Source: Prevotella aff. ruminicola Tc2-24 (GTDB taxonomy: Bacteria; Bacteroidota; Bacteroidia; Bacteroidales; Bacteroidaceae). From it: a stretch of DNA of 64,000 bases. The notes below the pieces were generated by a model. That model saw only the letters and a list, made by a program, of their open reading frames with translations, made no database searches and was not told the origin of the DNA. The position numbers and the translations under genes are program-made. The stretch covers positions 1 through 64,000 of the forward strand of contig NZ_FOIQ01000006.1 in assembly GCF_900110895.1 (NCBI RefSeq). Direction: 5' to 3'. Below, piece by piece: positions 25,857 to 34,754 of this stretch (positions are counted from its first letter, which is position 1; every line of letters begins with the position of its first letter).

Positions 25857-26692
25857 GACTACACAACGAAACGAATTACGACATCCGCATTCTACAGCGT
25901 AAGATTATAGGTAATCTGGAGGCTATTGATAAGATATGCCGCGAACATGGCCTGCACTACTACCTTTGGGCCGGAACCATGCTCGGAGCCGTGCGCCATA
26001 AAGGATTTATTCCTTGGGATGACGACATGGATATCTGCATGCCTCGACCAGACTACGAGATACTGATTAGCCACTGGCACGAGTGGTTACCAAAGCCATA
26101 CGAGGTGATTGCTCCAGAGACTGATCCAAACTACCCTTACCCCTTCGCAAAAATTGAAGACGCATCAACCACTGTTCTCGAGCGCCCTGACTTTAAGTTC
26201 CTCGAAGGTATATATATCGACGTATTCCCCATTGACGGAGCTCCCGCAGACGAAAAGGAGCGAAAAGCGCATTTCAAACGCTATAAGTTCTGGCGCCATC
26301 TGCTATTCTTACGTGGTCGCGATCCATTCAAACATGGACATGGCCCTCGTTCATGGTTTCCGTGGTTGCTTCATAAGATCTATTCGCTAGAAGACCTACA
26401 GAAGAAAGTAAAGGACTATATGACAAAATACCCTTACGAGGAATCCGACTTCGTCTGCGACTATGATGATGGACTGAAGGGCGTATTTGAAAAACGTATC
26501 CTTGGCACACCTCAGGTTTATCCTTTCGAGGACAAGCAGTTCCTTGGGGTTGAATACTACGATGAGTACCTTTCCAACAAATACGGCAATTATATGCAGC
26601 TACCACCGAAAGAGAAGCAGATACAGCACCATTTTTTTCGTCTCGACCTAGAGCGACCATACAAAGAAACTGCTATCAAAGATATCCTATGA
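25853..26692 (+). CDS. LicD family phosphotransferase, copy 1
   Basis: A 279-residue LicD-family protein. LicD enzymes transfer phosphocholine, or related head groups, from a CDP donor to surface sugars. The N-terminal signature YLWAGTMLGAVRHKGFIPWDDD with the acidic metal site (WDDDMDI) is clear, followed by EGIYIDVFPIDG. It is a clear paralogue of the gene at 28712-29530, sharing blocks such as KHGHGP, LGTP, FED and LGVE. It overlaps the kinase-like gene by 4 bases and the GT9 gene by 4 bases, so it belongs to the plus-strand core operon. Confidence 0.85.
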   Translation: MRLHNETNYDIRILQRKIIGNLEAIDKICREHGLHYYLWAGTMLGAVRHKGFIPWDDDMDICMPRPDYEILISHWHEWLPKPYEVIAPETDPNYPYPFAKIEDASTTVLERPDFKFLEGIYIDVFPIDGAPADEKERKAHFKRYKFWRHLLFLRGRDPFKHGHGPRSWFPWLLHKIYSLEDLQKKVKDYMTKYPYEESDFVCDYDDGLKGVFEKRILGTPQVYPFEDKQFLGVEYYDEYLSNKYGNYMQLPPKEKQIQHHFFRLDLERPYKETAIKDIL

Positions 26693-27672
26693 AGATACTT
26701 GTCATCCGATTTCGCCAGATGGGCGATGCCATTCTGACCACACCTCTGCTGAGCACATTAAGGAAGAACTTCCCCGAAGCAGAGATCGATTATATACTCA
26801 ACGAGCGAATAGCTCCATTGTTTGAAGGCCATCCCGCCATCAGTCGGATCATTACATTCTCTGAACAAGAACGGCACTCTTTCTTCACCTATATAACAAA
26901 AGTATGGCGTATCGTTCACAAGACACACTACGACGTCATCATCGATATGCGCTCTACCATCAACACCATACCCTTCGCGCTTTTCTCCATTCAGAGCAAA
27001 TGGCGTATTGGTATCCGTAAGCCTTATACCTGGGGTATCTTTAACTATCGTTTTGATGGTTGCGAAGATAACGAGAGTATGATTAGCCATAACTTGAAAC
27101 TGACAGAACCCTTGGAACCCAAAGTGACAGACAAGAACCTAACACTCTGCATCACAGAAAAGGAAAAAGCAGACTTTAAAGCCTACATGTGCCAGAAGGG
27201 AATCGACTTTAAACGACCTGTCATGCTAGTGGGAGTTACGGCGAAGTTGGAGAAAAAGACGTGGCCAGAAGACCGCATGACAGAAGTGATAGGGCATCTT
27301 ATCGAGGCCATTCCACAATGGCAACTTATTTTCAACTACGCTCCTGGGCGTGAGGCGGAGAATGCTCGTCGCATCTTCGAGCATCTGGATTGTCCCCAAA
27401 ACGTTTTTATGAATATCGAGGCTAAGAGTCCACGTCAATTGGCCGCAATGGCAGCCAACTGCACAGCCTATTTTGGTAACGAGGGAGGTGGACGGCATAT
27501 CGTCCATGCCATGGGAAAGCCCTCGTTGGTGGTCTGCTCTCCTTTTGCCAGCAAAACCACTTGGCTGCCTCAAGATACAGACATCATAGCATTAGGCATT
27601 GATGCCAACGATGCCACTGTCGAATTTGTATGGAATCAGTTATTTACCTTCTGTAAGGAGTTGGCGATATAG
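26689..27672 (+). CDS. glycosyltransferase family 9 (heptosyltransferase-like)
   Basis: A 327-residue GT9 protein, the family of ADP-heptose:LPS heptosyltransferases. The start MKILVIRFRQMGDAILTTPL and the donor-site region with GNEGGGRHIVHAMGKPSL are typical. It should add heptose or a similar sugar to the inner core at the cytoplasmic membrane. It closes the plus-strand run; its last 33 bases overlap the end of the convergent GT4 gene in coding sequence. No terminator separates the two. Confidence 0.87.
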   Translation: MKILVIRFRQMGDAILTTPLLSTLRKNFPEAEIDYILNERIAPLFEGHPAISRIITFSEQERHSFFTYITKVWRIVHKTHYDVIIDMRSTINTIPFALFSIQSKWRIGIRKPYTWGIFNYRFDGCEDNESMISHNLKLTEPLEPKVTDKNLTLCITEKEKADFKAYMCQKGIDFKRPVMLVGVTAKLEKKTWPEDRMTEVIGHLIEAIPQWQLIFNYAPGREAENARRIFEHLDCPQNVFMNIEAKSPRQLAAMAANCTAYFGNEGGGRHIVHAMGKPSLVVCSPFASKTTWLPQDTDIIALGIDANDATVEFVWNQLFTFCKELAI

Positions 27673-28701
27673 GCGGATATAAGTTTCCGTATAAATATCA
27701 TAATTGAATCCTTGAGAATATGTTAGAGCAGCCGTTGCTTGTGGGCCGTTCTTTTCCCAAGTGGCGACACCCTCTCGTACAACTTTTGCCATAGTCTCTG
27801 GAGTATAGTCATCGAAATAGGATGCATGCTCACTGCATACCTCTGGCAAACTACTGAAACGGGAGGAGAATACTTTGCAACGATAACGCATTGCCTCAAG
27901 CACGGGAATACCAAAGCCCTCAAGACGACTAGGAAACAGAAAGGCTTGAGCATGAGCATAGAGCCAGTGCTTCTCTTCATCCTTGATCTTGCCAGTCATG
28001 ATGACGCGTCCTTCTCCCTGCTCCCTAATCAGTTTCCTCAACTCTTGGGCAAACGCAAAGTGATCATCACCACAGATATAGAGTTTGTGGTCAGGGAAAT
28101 AGCGCATCATTGGCACCAACGTCTGGAAGTTCTTCTTCTCACGTATCTGACCAATGGTGAAGAAAAACTTTTCGTCATTAGCCCCTACAAAAGCGGGACG
28201 TACCTGAAGTTCGTCTTCACAACTTTCAATACCATTATAGATGACATCTGGCACTTTCGACCCTAACTTGTAGTGCTGCAGAATATCATCCTTGACGTAC
28301 TTGGAGATACAAGTCAGATGATCACTGCACCTCATACGCCACCACAACTGCACAACATGGCGCAGACGATGTAGCCCGCTCTTTTCGCGCAGGAAGTTTA
28401 AGTCGTGTACAGTAAGGAGCTGCAGTGTCCGACCGTCGCCACCACGCAAATGATATTGCTGGTCAGTAGCATGCCACAAATCAATGTGTTTGTCCAGTTT
28501 TCTTAGATCTTCCCGCTTATGCCTGCGACGTATATAGTCGATGCGCGGGCCGAAGGTTCCTATCAGATGGTCAGGCACAATATATATAAGGTGTATATCC
28601 GTCAGCTTGGCTTGTGCGAGCAGCGGAGCATAATTGCGGGCTATCTCACCAAAACCGTTTAGGTCGGCTAAATGTGAAAAATCTACCAGGACATTATGCA
28701 T
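27640..28701 (-). CDS. glycosyltransferase family 4 protein
   Basis: A 353-residue retaining glycosyltransferase (GT-B fold). The C-terminal donor domain contains FFTIGQIREKKNF and the EX7E-type motif in SRLEGFGIPVLEAM. The N-terminus MHNVLVDFSHLAD fits an acceptor domain. I choose the ATG at 28701, 10 bases after the stop of licD copy 2; a GTG at 28725 lies inside that gene. The sugar is unknown. The gene ends 33 bases inside the convergent GT9 gene. Confidence 0.85.
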   Translation of the reverse strand: MHNVLVDFSHLADLNGFGEIARNYAPLLAQAKLTDIHLIYIVPDHLIGTFGPRIDYIRRRHKREDLRKLDKHIDLWHATDQQYHLRGGDGRTLQLLTVHDLNFLREKSGLHRLRHVVQLWWRMRCSDHLTCISKYVKDDILQHYKLGSKVPDVIYNGIESCEDELQVRPAFVGANDEKFFFTIGQIREKKNFQTLVPMMRYFPDHKLYICGDDHFAFAQELRKLIREQGEGRVIMTGKIKDEEKHWLYAHAQAFLFPSRLEGFGIPVLEAMRYRCKVFSSRFSSLPEVCSEHASYFDDYTPETMAKVVREGVATWEKNGPQATAALTYSQGFNYDIYTETYIRLYRQLLTEGK

Positions 28702-28711
28702 AACTCTTTTT

Positions 28712-29530
28712 TTACTTCTCACCACTCAACTCCCTATACGACCTGTCAAAGTCGAGTACATGGAAGTTATGCTGACGCTGATGCTCACCATCAGGAATGG
28801 TCATATAGTCACCATATTTATGACTTAAGTAGGTATCATACTGCTCCACACCCAACACGGTCTCATCTTCAAAAGAATAGGACGTCGGTGTACCCAACAC
28901 ATCCTTATTCATAGCTCCGTGACGTCCATCGTCATAGTCAGCCACCAAAGGAGCCTGCTCATAGTCGTATCTCAGTAGCAGACGACGTATCCTCTTTTGA
29001 ACACCTTGCATCGTATATATCTTTCGGCATAACAGCGGAATCCACGATGAAGGCCCATGCCCATGTTTATAAGGATCGCGATGAATCAGATAGAGTACAC
29101 GCTTCCAATATTCGTAAACGGCAAAGTGCCATTTCCGACTTAAAGTACCTGCAGGCACGCCATCGATGGGGAACACATCAATATAGATGCCTCCAAGGTA
29201 GTGTAAGTGGGTACGCTCAATAAGTGTCGTCGAGGCATCCTGAACCTTTCCGAAAGGCAGGGGATATCGTGGGTCGTTCTCGGCACATACAAATTCATAG
29301 GGCTGCGGCAGCCATTCCTTGCTGTGGGCTATGAACCGCTCATAATCGGGACGTGGCATAGCAATATCTATGTCATCGTCCCATGGAATGAATCCCTTGT
29401 GACGCACGGCACCTATCATTGTGCCTGCCCAGATATAGTAACGTAACTGATTCTCACGGCAGGTCTTATCAACAGCCATGAGAATGCGCAAGATGCGCTG
29501 ATGTAGGAGGTCAATATCGTAGGATGCCAT
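28712..29530 (-). CDS. LicD family phosphotransferase, copy 2
   Basis: A 272-residue LicD-family protein with YYIWAGTMIGAVRHKGFIP then WDDDIDIAMPRPDYE, paralogous over its full length to the copy at 25853-26692. This copy follows the LicC-like cytidylyltransferase gene by 15 bases and so most likely uses its CDP product. The acceptor sugar is presumably one placed by the adjacent GT4 enzyme. Two LicD proteins in one cluster suggest two acceptor sites or two head groups. Confidence 0.87.
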   Translation of the reverse strand: MASYDIDLLHQRILRILMAVDKTCRENQLRYYIWAGTMIGAVRHKGFIPWDDDIDIAMPRPDYERFIAHSKEWLPQPYEFVCAENDPRYPLPFGKVQDASTTLIERTHLHYLGGIYIDVFPIDGVPAGTLSRKWHFAVYEYWKRVLYLIHRDPYKHGHGPSSWIPLLCRKIYTMQGVQKRIRRLLLRYDYEQAPLVADYDDGRHGAMNKDVLGTPTSYSFEDETVLGVEQYDTYLSHKYGDYMTIPDGEHQRQHNFHVLDFDRSYRELSGEK

Positions 29531-29545
29531 CTACCAATAATTTTA

Positions 29546-30274
29546 TCACTTCAGTTTGTCAGGCAACAGTCGGCTTGCCTGTTCAAAATCCTCTGGCGTA
29601 TCCAGTTCATAGCTAAAGAACCTAGTAGTATCGATCACTTTGAAGGTATACCCCTTAAGGATGAGACGCTCAAAAGCGCGCTCATAGAAGATGTCGATAA
29701 GACCTTCATGCACAATCATCTGATCAAGTTCTCGGAATAGCGCCTCACTATAGTCTGCCAACATCTTTTCAATACCGACACTTTCACCGAGGGCATTCTC
29801 CGGGCGACAAGTCTTGCTGATCTCGGTGATGTGCATGTCTGCATCTACGACCACCTTCATCTCCTCCTCGCCCAGTTCGTGACGATTGACAGCTAATGCC
29901 GAAGTTTCCTGTCGTGCTACCACCGCTACCGTCTCTGGATCACAGAGAATATCACTGTCCATCAGCAGAAACTCCTGTCCGCGAGCCACCTGTCCAGACA
30001 TCCATAGCGAATAGATGTTGTTATTGTGCTCATAGTCAGCATTATGAAGGAAGTGGATGGTGAAGTCAGGATAGCGCTGCGTCAGGAAGTCGCGAATCTG
30101 TTCAGCACGGTAGCCTGTCACCACCACAAACTCCGTGATACCCGTATCCGCCATCGCGTCAACAATACGCTGAAGAAGAGTCTTCCCACCCACTTCTAAC
30201 AGACACTTTGGCTTCGTGTCAGTTAGCGGGCGTAGACGTTTTGCCATGCCGGCAGCTAAAATCACCCCAATCAT
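29546..30274 (-). CDS. LicC-like CTP:phospho-alcohol cytidylyltransferase
   Basis: A 242-residue nucleotidyltransferase with the sugar-nucleotide pyrophosphorylase start VILAAGMAKRLRPLTDTKPK and the LicC-type segments YEHNNNIYSLWMSGQ and LLMDSDILCD. Relatives activate phosphocholine, phosphoethanolamine or 2-aminoethylphosphonate (PntC) with CTP. The ATG at 30274 overlaps the upstream stop (ATGA); a TTG at 30280 is a worse start. With a PLP enzyme before it and LicD after it, it forms a plausible make-activate-transfer set for an amino-alcohol phosphate. Confidence 0.82.
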   Translation of the reverse strand: MIGVILAAGMAKRLRPLTDTKPKCLLEVGGKTLLQRIVDAMADTGITEFVVVTGYRAEQIRDFLTQRYPDFTIHFLHNADYEHNNNIYSLWMSGQVARGQEFLLMDSDILCDPETVAVVARQETSALAVNRHELGEEEMKVVVDADMHITEISKTCRPENALGESVGIEKMLADYSEALFRELDQMIVHEGLIDIFYERAFERLILKGYTFKVIDTTRFFSYELDTPEDFEQASRLLPDKLK

Positions 30275-31317
30275 AGACAACTCAACATCGTATCAACGAC
30301 AGTCTGGGTCTGTTCCTTGCGCCCTAAAGTAATTCGCAAGCACGACTCCAGTCCTTTGTCCGTCATAAACTTGATCTTGTAATTCTTATCTGCTAAAGCG
30401 CTTTGCAGTCTTTCTTTTATCTCCTGCGGATACTTTATGAGGATAAAGTTGGCGACACTCTTATAAACCTTGAAGCCAGGCTTGTCACCAAACTCTTTCT
30501 TGTACAATTGACGCCCCCATTCCATGTCATCGGCCACACGACGATAATGCTCATCACTGTCAAGTGCAGCCAACGCTACCGCTTCTGAGAAACGGTTATA
30601 GCCCAAGTACTTGTTGATATAACTCACAAAATGGTCATGGCCAGCACCGATAAAACCGAAACCACAGCGCAGACCAGGCAGACCATAGAATTTCGACAGT
30701 GTACGTGAGATAATCAGGTTTGCATACTTGTTCACCAATGGAGCGATATAATCCGTATCAGATGTAATGAAACTAGCATATGCCTCATCAATCAACACCA
30801 TCGTATCCGCAGGAATATTCTCCATGATTTTTCCGATTTCCTCCGGGGTCAGACTATTACCCGTAGGATTATTGGGCGAAGCTAACAATAACATACGTGG
30901 ATGAATACGGTTTGTGTATTCAATGACCTCGTCCACATCATAGGCAAAGGTATCATCCTGCTCATGAAGGGGGTACATCTCGAAAGTGCCATAGCACTCG
31001 CTAGCCACTTTATTATAGTACCACCAAGAGAATTCCGGAATAAGTATCTTTTTATTATCACCCTTCATCAGGTAGTAATGAATCGCATTTTTCAAAATAT
31101 CCTCACCGCCATAGGCCAACAACACTTGTTCCTCTGGTACACCATAGATCTCACTAAGACGAACACTGATGACACTCTTCTTGCCTTGGTCATAGATACG
31201 AGTATAGAAGCACAACGTCTTGGGATCGAAGTTGCGGATTGCATCCTGCACCTTCTGACTAGGTTCGAAATTAAATTCGTTCCTATCGAGAAAATTCATT
31301 TCCTGTTCCATAAACAT
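30271..31317 (-). CDS. HisC/CobD-like PLP-dependent enzyme
   Basis: A 348-residue fold-type I PLP enzyme of the class I/II group related to histidinol-phosphate aminotransferase and to CobD (threonine-phosphate decarboxylase). Seen are LLASPNNPTGN, DEAYASF and the lysine motif ISRTLSKFYGLPGLRCGF. No histidine genes are near. Its overlap with the LicC-like gene suggests that it makes the phosphorylated amino-alcohol (for example from phosphoserine or phosphothreonine) or transaminates a phosphonate aldehyde. A -7 box TATCTTTG at 31332-31339 on its strand gives a very short leader; ATGs at 31317 and 31311 are both possible starts. Confidence 0.78.
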   Translation of the reverse strand: MFMEQEMNFLDRNEFNFEPSQKVQDAIRNFDPKTLCFYTRIYDQGKKSVISVRLSEIYGVPEEQVLLAYGGEDILKNAIHYYLMKGDNKKILIPEFSWWYYNKVASECYGTFEMYPLHEQDDTFAYDVDEVIEYTNRIHPRMLLLASPNNPTGNSLTPEEIGKIMENIPADTMVLIDEAYASFITSDTDYIAPLVNKYANLIISRTLSKFYGLPGLRCGFGFIGAGHDHFVSYINKYLGYNRFSEAVALAALDSDEHYRRVADDMEWGRQLYKKEFGDKPGFKVYKSVANFILIKYPQEIKERLQSALADKNYKIKFMTDKGLESCLRITLGRKEQTQTVVDTMLSCL

Positions 31318-31407
31318 CTTTTATTTGGGTGCAAAGATACGAAGAAATTAAGAATTTAGGATGAAAAATAAAAGATTATTTGTACCTTTGCCTTCAAATA
31401 TCACGGG

Positions 31408-31791
31408 ATGGACAGAAACAAGACAATCGGAGAGATCATACGTTTCGGTATCGTGGGTTCAACAGCCATGGTACTGCATTATTCTATCTATTGGTTGCTC
31501 CAGCACTGGATAAATGTGAACATAGCTTACTCTATCGGCTATTTCCTCAGTTTCCTAGTAAACTACTATCTTTCCGCCCATTTCACGTTCAAGGAGAAGA
31601 CTTCCAAGGAAAACGGAGCAGGATTTATCGGTGCACACGCCTTTAATTACTTCCTCCAGATTGTGCTCTTTAACTTCTTCCTCTGGATGGGGTTACATCG
31701 TTTGCTCGCACCTTTTGCAGTATTAGCGATAACCGTCCCCACGAACTTCATCATCGTCAGATTTGTGTTTAAGCATTTCAAAAGAAAATGA
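31408..31791 (+). CDS. GtrA family membrane protein
   Basis: A 127-residue protein with four hydrophobic helices and the GtrA pattern (FGIVGSTAMVLHYSIYWLL, SIGYFLSFLVNYYLSAHFTF). GtrA-like proteins are thought to flip polyprenyl-linked sugars for glycan modification. A -7 box TACCTTTG (31383-31390) precedes it without a clear -33. The following GT4 gene overlaps its stop by 4 bases. It is divergent from the PLP-LicC-LicD operon. Confidence 0.85.
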   Translation: MDRNKTIGEIIRFGIVGSTAMVLHYSIYWLLQHWINVNIAYSIGYFLSFLVNYYLSAHFTFKEKTSKENGAGFIGAHAFNYFLQIVLFNFFLWMGLHRLLAPFAVLAITVPTNFIIVRFVFKHFKRK

Positions 31792-32933
31792 CAGGGCATT
31801 TCACCATAGGCTATGATGCCAAACGGATTGTCAGCAATGGGACAGGACTTGGCAGTTACGGACGGACACTCGTCAACGATATCGCCACGCAGTCTCGCAA
31901 TCTGCAGCTCATATTATATGCCCCAGACAAAGGACATGACGAACTGCGTAGTCAGGTTGTTGATCACGACAACGTTGTTTTCCGATACCCAACAACAGGC
32001 ATACCCTATACGCCAAAAGCACTATGGCGCAGCAAAGGCATCATAAAAGACTTAATGCATGACGGTGTGCAACTATTCCACGGTCTTTCTGGTGAGCTCC
32101 CCCTCGGTATCCATAAAAGCGGTATCAAAAGCGTTGTGACAATCCATGATCTTATTTTCCTGCGACATCCCGAATTCTACCATTGGCTTGACACGAAGCT
32201 CTATACGTGGAAGTTTCGTCAGACGATTCGCGAGGCAGATCATGTCATTGCCATTAGCGAATGCACCAAACGTGACATCATAGAACTCGGTCAAGTTGAT
32301 GAGCGAAAGATATCACTGATCTATCAGAGCTATTCACCAAAATATTCCGATCAAATCAGTGATACGCAGAAAGAGACAGTTCGGCAATCATATAACCTGC
32401 CAAAACGATTCATTCTTAATGTTGGTTCCATTGAGGAACGCAAGAACATCCTACTTGCGGTAAAGGCACTTCCATATCTGCCTGACGATCTGTCACTTGT
32501 TATCGTTGGCCGGCATACGACATACACAGACAAGGTCCTCGAATATGCCCGAAAGCATAACCAGAGTCATCGGATACATGTTCTTCACGGTGTTCCCAAC
32601 GATTCTCTACCTATCCTCTATGCCATGGCAGAAACCTTTGTATATCCCTCACGCTACGAAGGATTCGGCATTCCTATCATTGAGGCGATCCGCTGTGGCC
32701 TTCCCGTTGTTGCCTGTACCGGTTCCTGTCTTGAAGAGGCCGGCGGACCAGACAGTCTCTATGTCGATCCTGACGATGAACAAGGCATGGCCAATGCCAT
32801 TCAACAGACTCTCCTTAGAGCTGACGGACGCGAGCAACGCATCCTACGCAGTCAGGAGTATATCCGTCGTTTTGAAGGTACAGATGTGACAGGTCAGGTT
32901 ATTGACCTGTATAAACAGTTACTTTTTCTTTAG
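31788..32933 (+). CDS. glycosyltransferase family 4 protein
   Basis: A 381-residue GT-B glycosyltransferase. Its N-terminal glycine-rich GLGSYGRTL loop and donor motifs FILNVGSIEERKNI and YPSRYEGFGIPIIEA (EX7E type) are clear. It is translationally coupled to gtrA (4-base overlap). It should act on a lipid-linked or core saccharide of this cluster. Its 3' end overlaps the convergent DUF3857 gene by 15 bases. Confidence 0.87.
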   Translation: MTGHFTIGYDAKRIVSNGTGLGSYGRTLVNDIATQSRNLQLILYAPDKGHDELRSQVVDHDNVVFRYPTTGIPYTPKALWRSKGIIKDLMHDGVQLFHGLSGELPLGIHKSGIKSVVTIHDLIFLRHPEFYHWLDTKLYTWKFRQTIREADHVIAISECTKRDIIELGQVDERKISLIYQSYSPKYSDQISDTQKETVRQSYNLPKRFILNVGSIEERKNILLAVKALPYLPDDLSLVIVGRHTTYTDKVLEYARKHNQSHRIHVLHGVPNDSLPILYAMAETFVYPSRYEGFGIPIIEAIRCGLPVVACTGSCLEEAGGPDSLYVDPDDEQGMANAIQQTLLRADGREQRILRSQEYIRRFEGTDVTGQVIDLYKQLLFL

Positions 32934-34754
32934 TACCATCTTCTGCCCATAAGAACTACTTACCTGTTTGATAAACTCTGACAGTTCCTGAAACTTTGCT
33001 TTCTCGTAAGATCCAGACTTCATTAGAAGACTGTATTTGACATGCACCTTATCTTCTTCCTTCAATATATCAAAGGTAAACTTTCCAAACGGCTTTTCCA
33101 CAACCACCTTCTTAGGCAAAGATTCTATCTCATAGCCTTCAGGAATCGTCATCGTGAAATCGTCAATATCAAGGTATCCCATATCAACATATACATCCCA
33201 CTGACGCTCATTCTTAACAACAGGAGCGGAATAGCCTTGATGAATCGGACATACAGGAACAAAAAGACGTTGTCCGGTGACCGACGCATACTTAGCACTT
33301 TCAATCTGTGCATCGATGATAATGGATTGCCCCACCTCACGCACATCCAACTGACTGACTGTCGCTTGTGGAACACGAACCTTATTCAACATCACTCTCT
33401 GACAATCTTTCTCTTTCATTTTCAGCAGAGGGATACTGTTCTCATACTGGCGGTTATGAACTGTCTGCAAAAGCACCATAGTGGCAGCCCCATCTGAAGC
33501 CAATTGAATCTCAGCTGTAGTGTGCATGAGATTCGTACTGTCGGCATAGACAGGCAGTCTGACCATACGACCACCATCTGAACTAATCTCTATCGCATCA
33601 TGTCCTGCAATATCTTCATGCACATACCCCATCGGCAGATGAGAACTTGTACATTCCAGCCAAAGCGTGTCACCTGGTAATGGAACTTGAAGAATCACAT
33701 GATTCATCTGGCCTATACTAGCAAAGTCTTTCAACAAGCGACGATTGTTCATACTGATGACAGTATAGTTAGAAGCAATACCTATGACCTGTAACATCGC
33801 TCGCATGTAGTTCGACAGACCCTTGCAATCGCCAAAGCCACTTTTGTAGACATCTGCCGCCGGAGTTGGCTGCAACCCGCCGACACCCAGAAGAACGGCC
33901 ACATATCGCGTTGTCTCCTGAAGGTACTTATATACTTTGTCAACTTTCTCGCGATCCGTCTTCAGATGGTCCGTCATTTGGTGAAGTTTTGTCTTTAACT
34001 CTTCTGGGAGTGCATCACGTCCCTCCAACAACCCATATTGCCATCTTCCGTAATCTTTCCAACTTCCAAGACTCCCTTGAGTTCCATAATAAGAAAACTG
34101 CTGTGGTGCAAAATAGGCCATCGGCAATAACTCTCGGAGGGGCGGAATATATGGTTCTCGACGGATAGCAGGCAGATCAGAAACCTCAAGCGTCAGCATC
34201 TGCTTACCATTCTCAGCATCTGCCACCGCAACAGGATGGTCAATATGCTGTGTCGTATATCGGATCTTCATATCCTTGGGAGCAACCAACTTATAGGTTG
34301 CTTTCTTCACACTGACATCGTAGCCTGAAAATGGGCAGAACACCGGGAACTCGACAAGATTATCTCGTATATCCATCGACCACTCATAAGTAATGGTCAC
34401 AGGGTAAGTAGGAGGCGTGTAATCAAAATACATCGTATAATCATCGACAGCAAAATACTCTGAATATTCTGTGCGTTTCAACTCACTCTCCTTCAGTTTG
34501 CGGATAACACGTCCCGTAGCATCACTCACCTGTCCCCGAAACTTCACCAACCTAACCTGTTTACTGCAAGAGCATGTGAATCCTGCATAATCGGCCCCTT
34601 GCTCATTCAGGATTGTCACGACTTCCCTGCGTTGGACCGTCGCATGGGTCATACTCTCACAGTTCACCTCTATCAGAGATTCCTCCACTACAGTATGTTG
34701 GGCCCGCACCTCCTGCCACGAGAACAACACAAACAATATCAATAGCTTTCTCAT
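32919..34754 (-). CDS. DUF3857 and transglutaminase-like domain protein, catalytic Cys present
   Basis: A 611-residue exported protein (signal peptide 1-18) with an N-terminal DUF3857 domain (about 40-200), a transglutaminase-like core and a C-terminal beta domain (from about 480). The core keeps the papain-like residues: Cys310 in GFGDCKGLS and His352 in MNHVIL. Substrate and reaction are unknown; the fold allows proteolysis, amide transfer or peptide binding at the cell surface or periplasm. It overlaps the upstream DUF3857 gene by 4 bases (ATGA), so the two are made together. Confidence 0.82.
   Translation of the reverse strand: MRKLLILFVLFSWQEVRAQHTVVEESLIEVNCESMTHATVQRREVVTILNEQGADYAGFTCSCSKQVRLVKFRGQVSDATGRVIRKLKESELKRTEYSEYFAVDDYTMYFDYTPPTYPVTITYEWSMDIRDNLVEFPVFCPFSGYDVSVKKATYKLVAPKDMKIRYTTQHIDHPVAVADAENGKQMLTLEVSDLPAIRREPYIPPLRELLPMAYFAPQQFSYYGTQGSLGSWKDYGRWQYGLLEGRDALPEELKTKLHQMTDHLKTDREKVDKVYKYLQETTRYVAVLLGVGGLQPTPAADVYKSGFGDCKGLSNYMRAMLQVIGIASNYTVISMNNRRLLKDFASIGQMNHVILQVPLPGDTLWLECTSSHLPMGYVHEDIAGHDAIEISSDGGRMVRLPVYADSTNLMHTTAEIQLASDGAATMVLLQTVHNRQYENSIPLLKMKEKDCQRVMLNKVRVPQATVSQLDVREVGQSIIIDAQIESAKYASVTGQRLFVPVCPIHQGYSAPVVKNERQWDVYVDMGYLDIDDFTMTIPEGYEIESLPKKVVVEKPFGKFTFDILKEEDKVHVKYSLLMKSGSYEKAKFQELSEFIKQVSSSYGQKMVLKKK

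Noticed and set aside
28712-31317. phosphonate biosynthesis cluster
   Set aside because: The LicC-like enzyme could be PntC-like, but no PEP mutase or phosphonopyruvate decarboxylase is in the window, so I kept this only as an alternative.
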